Shown in pieces: positions 6,393 through 12,030 of a stretch of DNA of 12,030 nucleotides (position 1 is its first letter; each line of letters opens with the position of its first letter). This DNA comes from an uncultured Eubacteriales bacterium (GTDB taxonomy: Bacteria; Bacillota; Clostridia; Oscillospirales; QAMX01), in contig URVL01000065.1 in the NCBI GenBank assembly GCA_900551265.1, positions 1 through 12,030 of the forward strand, given 5' to 3'. A program made the position numbers and the translations under genes. The notes below the pieces were generated by a model. That model worked only from the letters and a program-made list of their open reading frames with translations. It was not told where the DNA came from and did not search any database.

Positions 6393-8338
6393 GTAAAGGC
6401 AAGTATTATATTACAACGCCGATTTATTATCCGTCGGCAAAGCTGCACATCGGTCATGCGTACTGCACGGTCTTGACGGATGCTTACGCACGCTATAAAC
6501 GTTTGCAGGGTTATGACGTCATGTTTCTGACCGGTACGGACGAGCATGGGCAGAAGATCGAAGAAAAGGCGAAGGAAGCAGGCGTTACGCCGAAACAGTA
6601 CGTGGATCAAATTGTCGAGGGGGAACATGGCGTAACCGACCTGTGGCGGCTGATGAACATTTCCAACGACCGTTTTATCCGCACGACGGACGATTATCAC
6701 GTGGCGGCGATCCAGAAAATCTTCCGCAAAATGTATGAAAACGGCGACATCTATAAGGGCGCCTATAAGGGCCTTTACTGTACGCCGTGCGAGTCTTTCT
6801 GGACGGAGAGCCAGCTCGTGGACGGCAAATGCCCGGACTGCGGCCGCGAGGTGCAGCCCGCTGAGGAGGTGGCGTACTTTTTCCGTCTTTCGAAGTATGC
6901 CGGCCGGGTGCGTGAGCTTCTCACGACAACGGACTTTCTGGAGCCTGCCGCCCGCGTCAACGAGATGGTGCGCAATTTTATCGATCCCGGCCTTGAGGAT
7001 CTGTGCGTCTCGCGCACCAGCTTTACCTGGGGTGTTCCGGTTGATTTCGACCCCGGCCATGTCGTCTATGTATGGGTGGACGCACTCTTTAATTACACGA
7101 CGGCGCTGGGATTTATGAATGACCGGTATGATGATTATGAAAAATTCTGGCCCGCCGACCTGCACTTTGTCGGCAAGGAAATTGTACGGTTCCATTCCAT
7201 CATCTGGCCGGCCATGCTGATGAGCATGAACATGCCGCTGCCGAAAAAGGTATTCGGTCATGGCTGGCTGAACTTTAATGGAGAAAAGATGTCGAAATCC
7301 CGCGGCAACGTGGTAGACCCGTATCTTCTTTCCGAACGCTACGGCGTGGATGCGCTGCGGTTTTTCCTGTTGCGCGACGTACCGCTGGGCTCCGACGGTA
7401 ACTTTACGAATGAGGCGCTCTTCTCGCGCATCAACTCCGATCTGGCAAACGATCTCGGCAACCTCGTCTCCCGTACGGTGGCGATGGTGCTGAAATATTT
7501 TGGCGGAAAACTGCCTGCTGAGCGCGAGGAGGACCCGCTTGACGGCGAGCTGATTGCCATGGCGCGTGCCCTACGCGACGTCTATGAGCAGAACATGGAA
7601 CATTTCGCGCCGCAGAATGCCATTGCAGAAGTATTTCGTGTTATTTCCCGCGCGAATAAGTATATTGACGAAACGGCGCCCTGGATTCTTGCGAAGGATG
7701 AGACAAAACGCGCGCGTCTGGCCAGCGTGATGTACAATCTGCTCGAGACCGTGCGTCTGTGCACAACGCTGCTGATACCGATGATCCCTGCAAGCTGCGA
7801 GAAGATTTTTTCGCAGATCGGCGCGTCGCACGATATGACGACCTGGGACAGCGCCGCCGTATTCGGTGTGCTTCCCACCGGCGTGGAGGTACAAAAGGGC
7901 GAGGCGCTTTTCCCGCGCATCGACATTGAAAAGGAGCTTGCGGAACTTGCCGCGATTCAGGCAGAGCAGTTGAAGCCTGCCGCGGAGCCGGAGAAACCCG
8001 CAATCGAGCATTTGCCGGACGTCAGCTATGACGACTTCATGAAAAGCGAGATTCGCGTGTGTAAGGTTCTTGCCTGCGAGCGGGTAAAGAAGGCAGATAA
8101 GCTTTTGCAGTTCACGCTCTTTGACGGCGAGCGCGAACGCACGATCCTTTCAGGTATCGCGGCGTGGTACAGTCCGGAGGAATTGATAGGCCGCAAGGTC
8201 ATGGTTGTCTGCAACCTTGCGCCGCGCAAGATTCGCGGTATCGTGAGCGAGGGTATGATCCTTTCCTCAGACTGCGGGGATGCGGCGAAGGTTGTGTTTG
8301 TAGACGACGGCGTGCCGGAGGGTTCGAGAGTCAGATGA
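6389..8338 (+). CDS. metG: Methionyl-tRNA synthetase
   Basis: This 649-residue cytosolic class I aminoacyl-tRNA synthetase charges tRNA-Met, including the initiator, with methionine using ATP. The catalytic Rossmann domain carries HIGH at 20-23 and KMSKS at 300-304. The connective-peptide knuckle holds one four-Cys zinc site (C131, C134, C148, C151). The anticodon-binding helical domain follows (about 360-520). After a Lys/Glu/Pro-rich linker, residues 547-649 form the C-terminal OB-fold tRNA-binding (EMAP/Trbp-like) domain, which also serves dimerisation in Bacillota enzymes. I chose the ATG at 6389 because AAAAGGAG (6371-6378) lies 10 nt upstream and MSKGKYYITTPIYY is the usual family N-terminus; the frame stays open to 6254 but without a binding site. 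The stop overlaps the tatD ATG (ATGA). The gene is preceded by a structured leader with a Met-rich small ORF. Confidence 0.98.
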   Translation: MSKGKYYITTPIYYPSAKLHIGHAYCTVLTDAYARYKRLQGYDVMFLTGTDEHGQKIEEKAKEAGVTPKQYVDQIVEGEHGVTDLWRLMNISNDRFIRTTDDYHVAAIQKIFRKMYENGDIYKGAYKGLYCTPCESFWTESQLVDGKCPDCGREVQPAEEVAYFFRLSKYAGRVRELLTTTDFLEPAARVNEMVRNFIDPGLEDLCVSRTSFTWGVPVDFDPGHVVYVWVDALFNYTTALGFMNDRYDDYEKFWPADLHFVGKEIVRFHSIIWPAMLMSMNMPLPKKVFGHGWLNFNGEKMSKSRGNVVDPYLLSERYGVDALRFFLLRDVPLGSDGNFTNEALFSRINSDLANDLGNLVSRTVAMVLKYFGGKLPAEREEDPLDGELIAMARALRDVYEQNMEHFAPQNAIAEVFRVISRANKYIDETAPWILAKDETKRARLASVMYNLLETVRLCTTLLIPMIPASCEKIFSQIGASHDMTTWDSAAVFGVLPTGVEVQKGEALFPRIDIEKELAELAAIQAEQLKPAAEPEKPAIEHLPDVSYDDFMKSEIRVCKVLACERVKKADKLLQFTLFDGERERTILSGIAAWYSPEELIGRKVMVVCNLAPRKIRGIVSEGMILSSDCGDAAKVVFVDDGVPEGSRVR

Positions 8339-9105
8339 CCGGACAGACGCTGTTTGACACCCATGCCCACTACGACGACGCGGCGTTTGACGCCGACCGG
8401 GATGCGCTGCTCTCGCTCCTGCCGTCGAAGGGTGTGCGGTATGTGGTAAATGTCGGGTGTGACCTTGCCAGCTCGCGCCGGGCTGTGGCATTGGCGGAGA
8501 CATACGACTATGTTTATGCCGGGGTGGGGATCCATCCCGGCAATGCCGGAGACTGTACGCCTGAGGCGCTTGACGCGCTGCGTGCGCTGGCCAGGCACCC
8601 GAAGGTAGTGGCAGTCGGGGAAATCGGGCTTGACTACCATTACGATGCGCCGCCGCGCGAGATACAACGCGAAGCGTTTCGCGCGCAGATGCGTTTGGCC
8701 GGAGAACTTGGCTTGCCCGTATCCGTCCATGACCGCGACGCGCACGCCGAAAGTCTTGCCATCGTGCGGGAATTTCCGGGGGTAAGCGGCGTGTTTCACT
8801 GCTTTTCCGGTTCCGTGGAAACGTCGCGTGAGCTTGTGGAGTTGGGCTGGTATTTCGGGTTTACAGGCGTTGTGACGTTTAAAAATGCAAAAAAGACGGC
8901 GGCTGTCGCAGCTTTCGTACCGGAGGACCGTATCCTGATTGAGACGGACTGCCCGTATCTGTCGCCGGAGCCATATCGCGGACGCCGCTGCGATTCCTCT
9001 TTGCTTGTGCATACGGGTGCAAAAATCGCCGCCCTGCGCGGCGTGACGCCGGAAGAAATTTACCTGAAAACCTGTGAAAACGCACGGCGTTTTTTCGGGA
9101 TTTAG
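8335..9105 (+). CDS. tatD: TatD-family metal-dependent hydrolase (DNase)
   Basis: This encodes a 256-residue cytosolic TIM-barrel hydrolase of the TatD family, whose studied members are Mg/Mn-dependent DNases acting on single-stranded or damaged DNA. The metal-binding set is complete: FDTHAH with H10 and H12, E96 in VGEIGLD, H132 in SVHDRDA, H155 in FHCFSG and D205 in IETDCPYLSPEPYRG. In the region after that motif, where many members read RNEP, this one has RCDSS, a variant I associate with clostridial members. The start ATG overlaps the metG stop (ATGA) and GGAGGG at 8317-8322 serves it; an in-frame extension to 8164 lies inside metG and is not used. metG-tatD adjacency is widespread in Bacillota (as in Bacillus subtilis metS-yabD). 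A weak terminator-like stem lies in its last codons. Confidence 0.95.
   Translation: MTGQTLFDTHAHYDDAAFDADRDALLSLLPSKGVRYVVNVGCDLASSRRAVALAETYDYVYAGVGIHPGNAGDCTPEALDALRALARHPKVVAVGEIGLDYHYDAPPREIQREAFRAQMRLAGELGLPVSVHDRDAHAESLAIVREFPGVSGVFHCFSGSVETSRELVELGWYFGFTGVVTFKNAKKTAAVAAFVPEDRILIETDCPYLSPEPYRGRRCDSSLLVHTGAKIAALRGVTPEEIYLKTCENARRFFGI
9077..9095 (+). terminator. Weak terminator-like hairpin inside the 3' end of tatD
   Basis: AAAACGC (9077-9083) pairs with GCGTTTT (9087-9093) around an ACG loop, and the arm ends in a run of six T. It overlaps the last ten codons, and no better terminator is visible before the next promoter. The stem is short and AU-rich. Confidence 0.35.
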
Positions 9106-9175
9106 CGGAGCTTTGCGAAATCTGTGCCGGTTTTGCGGGATCTGCAATAAATTTTTGTGAAGATTAACATATCGG

Positions 9176-9207
9176 TAACACAAAAAGTATTATGTTTGTG
9201 TTAAAAT
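9176..9207 (+). promoter_or_regulatory. Promoter of the ABC operon with overlapping inverted-repeat operator
   Basis: TGTTAAAAT (9199-9207) is an extended -10. There is no good -35 (the 17-bp position reads CACAAA). A perfect 9-bp inverted repeat, TAACACAAA (9176-9184), ten bases, then TTTGTGTTA (9195-9203), spans the -35 to -10 region and runs into the -10. It is placed where a dimeric regulator would block or recruit RNA polymerase. No regulator gene is in the window. Confidence 0.5.
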
Positions 9208-9233
9208 GAACTGCAAACTCTGACAGGAAACTG

Positions 9234-9258
9234 CATAGAGCGGCGTGCGCCGCCTATG
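9234..9258 (+). promoter_or_regulatory. Stem-loop in the 5' leader of the ABC operon
   Basis: CATAG (9234-9238), a single bulged A, and GCGGC (9240-9244) pair with GCCGC-CTATG (9249-9258) around a GTGC loop. This ten-pair stem ends 5 nt before the GGGAGG ribosome binding site (9264-9269), with no T run. It may protect the mRNA 5' end or tune translation; it is not a terminator. Confidence 0.45.
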
Positions 9259-9279
9259 GTACTGGGAGGTTAAGAACAA

Positions 9280-10254
9280 ATGATTGAAGTCAGCGGCCTT
9301 ACAAAGTATTACGGCAGTAAAAAAGCCGTCGAGGACCTCAATTTCACCATTTCAAGCGGTGAAGTCGTGGGTTTCCTCGGGCCGAACGGAGCCGGCAAGT
9401 CAACGACGATGAATATCCTGACAGGATATCTTTCCGCGACGTCCGGCACTGCGAAAATCGACGGCATGGATATTTTAGACGATCCGATTGAGGCCAAGCG
9501 CCACATCGGCTATATGCCGGAGCAGCCGCCTCTTTATCTGGACATGACCGTCGAGGAATATCTCAATTTTGCGGCGGAGCTCAAGGGCGTAAAGAGTTCG
9601 TCCAAACGGAAGCATATTGCTGAAATTTGTGAGAGCGTTTCCATTACGCACGTAAAGGGCCGCGTCATCAAGAACCTGTCGAAGGGTTATAAACAGCGTG
9701 TCGGTCTGGCTATGGCGTTGATCGGCGATCCGGACACCCTGATTCTTGACGAACCGACCGTTGGCCTTGACCCGATTCAGATTATTGAGATCCGAAACGT
9801 CATTAAGGAGCTGGGGCGGCGCCGCACGGTGGTGCTTTCCAGCCACATTCTGTCCGAAGTGCAGGCAATTTGCGAACGTGTGCTTGTGATTAATAACGGC
9901 ACGATTGTCGCAAACGGCACGCCGGAAAAACTCAGCGCCAATATTTCCGGCGAGCATAAGCTCAATGTTCAGGTGGCGGGTCCGCAGTCAAGCGTTATGT
10001 CGGTGCTCAGAAGCGTAGACGGTATGAACTCTGTGACGCTGCGCAGCGACAATGAGGACGGCACTGCGAATTTTGTCATTGAATCCGCCCCCAATGTGGA
10101 TATTCGCAAACCAATGTTCTTTGCTCTCGCCAAGGCGGGCTACCCGATTCTTTCGCTCCAGCCGCTTGACATGAGCCTTGAGGATATCTTCCTGCGCCTG
10201 ACTGTGGAAGAAACCACAGCTTCCCGCGGTACCAGAAAGAAGGTGACAAAATGA
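9280..10254 (+). CDS. ABC transporter ATP-binding protein (GldA-like)
   Basis: This 324-residue cytoplasmic ATPase would energise the membrane permease encoded next to it. The nucleotide-binding domain covers about 1-222: Walker A GPNGAGKST at 34-42, Q-loop Q82 in MPEQPPLY, signature LSKGYKQR at 133-140, Walker B LILDEP with D157/E158, and switch H189 in SSHI. The MPEQPPLY Q-loop and the C-terminal extension (about 225-310, ending in the SLEDIFLRLT motif) resemble GldA/NatA-type exporters paired with ABC-2 permeases. The ATG has GGGAGG 10 nt upstream. The stop overlaps the permease ATG (ATGA), and AAGGTG near the end of this gene is the permease's ribosome binding site. A promoter with an inverted repeat and a leader stem-loop lie upstream. 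The transported substrate is unknown; the gliding role of GldA in Bacteroidota should not be carried over. Confidence 0.94.
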   Translation: MIEVSGLTKYYGSKKAVEDLNFTISSGEVVGFLGPNGAGKSTTMNILTGYLSATSGTAKIDGMDILDDPIEAKRHIGYMPEQPPLYLDMTVEEYLNFAAELKGVKSSSKRKHIAEICESVSITHVKGRVIKNLSKGYKQRVGLAMALIGDPDTLILDEPTVGLDPIQIIEIRNVIKELGRRRTVVLSSHILSEVQAICERVLVINNGTIVANGTPEKLSANISGEHKLNVQVAGPQSSVMSVLRSVDGMNSVTLRSDNEDGTANFVIESAPNVDIRKPMFFALAKAGYPILSLQPLDMSLEDIFLRLTVEETTASRGTRKKVTK

Positions 10255-10955
10255 TTGCGATTATGAAGCGCGATTTGAGAAGTTTCTTTACGTCTCCGAT
10301 CGGGTATGTCTTCCTGGCAGTTTTCCTGCTGGTTTCCAATTATTTTTTCTTTGGTTATAATGTTTCCGGCGGTGCGAGTTCGCTGTCCTATGTCTTTTCC
10401 AGCATGCTTCTGATCCTGGTGTTTTTGATTCCGCTTGTGACCATGCGTCTGATGAGTGAGGAAATGAAGCAGCGGACCGATCAAATGCTTTTGACCGCAC
10501 CCGTGCGCGTATTTGATATCGTACTTGGAAAGTATCTGGCTGCCATGCTTGTTTTTGTGATTGCTCTGGCCTGCACGCTGGTTTGGCCGCTCATCGTGAC
10601 CATGTTCGGTGACCCGGCAATTTTTGACATCGTGGGCAACTATGTGGCGATGTTCCTTTTGATTGGCTGTCTGGTTTCCATCGGCCTGTTCATTTCATCA
10701 CTGACGGAGAGCCAGATTATCGCTGCAATTTTCAGCTTTGTTGCCATGCTGGCGCTTTTCATGTTCAGCACGATTGCTTCCGCTACCGACAGCGTCGTAA
10801 TTTCTACCGTTTTGAACTGGCTGAGCGTTTTCAGCCGCTACTCAAGCTTTACGGCCGGCGTGTTTTCGCTCGCGGATATTGTCTATTACATCAGCGTATC
10901 GGTTGTGTTCCTGTTCCTGACCGCGCGCGTAATTGAAAAGAAGCGCTGGGCTTAA
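10251..10955 (+). CDS. ABC-2 type permease (GldF-like)
   Basis: This 234-residue inner-membrane permease pairs with the ATPase encoded just before it. It has the ABC-2 pattern: a short N-terminal amphipathic stretch (IMKRDLRSFFTSPIGY), then six hydrophobic helices near 17-35, 50-68, 97-117, 130-150, 155-176 and 205-226. The segment after the second helix reads MRLMSEEMKQRTDQMLLTAPV (about 66-86), the cytoplasmic loop typical of GldF-type permeases that contacts the ATPase. It ends in a basic tail, EKKRWA. The gene overlaps the ATPase gene by ATGA and is followed after 14 nt by the GldG-like gene with a near-perfect ribosome binding site, so the three form one operon. At 234 residues it is complete for this family. 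Direction is presumably export, but the substrate is not deducible. Confidence 0.93.
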   Translation: MIAIMKRDLRSFFTSPIGYVFLAVFLLVSNYFFFGYNVSGGASSLSYVFSSMLLILVFLIPLVTMRLMSEEMKQRTDQMLLTAPVRVFDIVLGKYLAAMLVFVIALACTLVWPLIVTMFGDPAIFDIVGNYVAMFLLIGCLVSIGLFISSLTESQIIAAIFSFVAMLALFMFSTIASATDSVVISTVLNWLSVFSRYSSFTAGVFSLADIVYYISVSVVFLFLTARVIEKKRWA

Positions 10956-10969
10956 AGGAGGGTGACACA

Positions 10970-12030
10970 ATGAACGAGAATATGAATGAAAAGAACAACG
11001 CGCCTGTAGAGTCTGAGCAGGAGTCTGTACACAACATGGATGTGACCGGTGAGATCCGGGCGCGCCGCTCCAAGCTGTTAAAGAAAAAGTCTCGTAAAAA
11101 CAAAAAGCCGTCCGGCGATCACGCGCCTGTGCTGACCCGCCGCAGGATGACCTATGGCTCGATCTCAATCGGACTGGTGATAGCGTTTGTGGCGGCGATC
11201 GTGCTGCTGAATATGGGCGTCAGCTATCTGACGGACCGCTTCTATCTGAAGGCGGATATGACGCCGACCGGTGTTTACGAAATCAGCGACACTTCGAAAA
11301 TTCTCTTGGGGAACCTTGACATGGACGTTCGCGTCCATATCCTGTTATCCGAGGACGACGTGATTAATTCGACCTATTATAACGTCGCAAATGAATTTTT
11401 AAAGCGCTACCGTTCCCTGTCCAATGGACGTATCAGCATTGATTATATTGACATTTATAAGAACCCGGCGTTTTTGAACAACTATACGGCAACTGATGAC
11501 GAGATTACCTCGGGGTCGTTTATTATTGAAACGGATTTGCGTTATAAGGTCCTGAAGCTGGCCGATCTTTATCAGCTCAGCACGACGCTGGACTATACGA
11601 CTTATGAGATGTCGCAGTATGTCTCCGGCATAGATGCGGATCAGACGCTGGCTTCCGCCGTCCAATATGTGACGTCGCAGGACTTGCCGACTGTAGTATT
11701 TCTGACCGGACATGACGAGCAGTACGGACCGGAGTTTACGAGTCTTTTTACGGATTCCAACTACGGCTACGATGAGTGCAATCTGCTTTTCGATGAAATT
11801 CCAAACGACGCTGCGATTGTGGTAGTAGGCATGCCGTCGGCGGATTATACCTCCTATGAAATTGATAAGTTGGACGCCTATCTGAAGTCCGGCGGAAATG
11901 TGATTCTGTTTACCGGCGTCTCGGCAGTTGAAACGCCAAATCTGGATGAGTGGCTGGAAGAGTGGGGCATTGGTATGCGTGACCAGATGGTTCTGGATTC
12001 GCAGCGTGCGCTTTACAGCCAGGTCAATAT
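10970..12030 (+). CDS. GldG-family ABC transporter auxiliary protein (5' part, runs off the window)
   Basis: The frame is open from the ATG at 10970 to the window end, giving the first 353 residues. AAGGAGGGTGA begins at 10955 and its GGAGG core ends 8 nt before the start. The N-terminus is cytoplasmic, with an acidic stretch (about 7-29) and then a very basic one (KKKSRKNKK at 38-46). One membrane helix lies at about 62-84. The extracytoplasmic part fits the GldG/ABC_transp_aux family (PF09822): DRFYLKADMTPTGVYEIS at 89-106, the VFLTGHDE motif at 243-250 (GHGE in many relatives), and SGGNVILF at 307-314. GldG proteins form a complex with the GldF permease and GldA ATPase; a second membrane helix near the C-terminus would be expected beyond the window. 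The polar N-terminal extension of about 60 residues before the helix is longer than I would expect for the family. Confidence 0.88.
   Translation, partial: MNENMNEKNNAPVESEQESVHNMDVTGEIRARRSKLLKKKSRKNKKPSGDHAPVLTRRRMTYGSISIGLVIAFVAAIVLLNMGVSYLTDRFYLKADMTPTGVYEISDTSKILLGNLDMDVRVHILLSEDDVINSTYYNVANEFLKRYRSLSNGRISIDYIDIYKNPAFLNNYTATDDEITSGSFIIETDLRYKVLKLADLYQLSTTLDYTTYEMSQYVSGIDADQTLASAVQYVTSQDLPTVVFLTGHDEQYGPEFTSLFTDSNYGYDECNLLFDEIPNDAAIVVVGMPSADYTSYEIDKLDAYLKSGGNVILFTGVSAVETPNLDEWLEEWGIGMRDQMVLDSQRALYSQVN

Noticed and set aside
6383..7261. A 292-codon open frame on the - strand opposite metG
   Set aside because: It is a shadow of metG codon usage; there is no ribosome binding site or recognisable motif, and metG motifs lie on the other strand.
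8026..9183. A 385-codon open frame on the - strand across the end of metG and all of tatD
   Set aside because: It lies antisense to two well-conserved genes, its translation shows no domain and is rich in Arg/His/Pro as expected of a shadow frame, and it has no ribosome binding site.
1..12030. Mobile elements, CRISPR arrays, tRNA or rRNA genes
   Set aside because: I saw no transposase or integrase motifs, no regularly spaced repeats, and no tRNA-like cloverleaf or rRNA segment by eye. A tRNAscan or covariance-model search would be decisive.

Overview
The window looks like ordinary chromosomal sequence from a moderately GC-rich low-GC-lineage relative (Bacillota, class Clostridia; an Oscillospiraceae-like gut anaerobe is my best guess). 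The reasons are strong AGGAGG-type ribosome binding sites, GTG starts, the PF06541 'type IV ABC permease' family, a metG-tatD pair, and a GldA/GldF/GldG-type ABC cassette of the kind found in Clostridia. This placement is inference; there is no rRNA gene. I see no insertion sequence, integrase, tRNA, rRNA or CRISPR array.

Layout. (1) Bases 1-3630, + strand: the end of an unrecognised gene, a double zinc-ribbon/TM2 membrane protein, and a strong hairpin terminator. A two-gene unit follows, in which a PF06541 membrane protein with a long charged coiled-coil tail overlaps the start of the membrane AAA+ protease gene ftsH; it ends at a terminator at 3711-3745. (2) Bases 3755-6015, - strand: in transcription order, a small two-helix PH-like membrane protein, a short-chain dehydrogenase with its own terminator, and a PAP2-family membrane phosphatase converging on ftsH. 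(3) Bases 6016-6388: a divergent control region with one promoter pointing left and one pointing right. The right one starts a leader of about 190 nt before metG. That leader contains a small ORF with its own Shine-Dalgarno site and clustered Met codons, then nested GC-rich stems and a run of six T. (4) Bases 6389-9105, + strand: metG and tatD, overlapping by ATGA. (5) Bases 9106-12030, + strand: an intergenic region with a perfect 9-bp inverted repeat on the promoter and a stem-loop just before the ribosome binding site, then an ABC ATPase, an ABC-2 permease and a GldG-like auxiliary protein that runs off the window.

How the genes work together. metG and tatD are a common housekeeping pair (methionyl-tRNA charging and a metal-dependent DNase). 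The last three genes form one exporter-like complex: a cytoplasmic ATPase, a six-helix permease and a membrane-anchored extracytoplasmic subunit; its substrate is unknown. The upstream membrane protein is translationally coupled to ftsH and may act with it, but this is inference from layout only. The most original signals are regulatory: the metG leader and the inverted repeat on the ABC promoter. I did not find a convincing new defence or mobile system.
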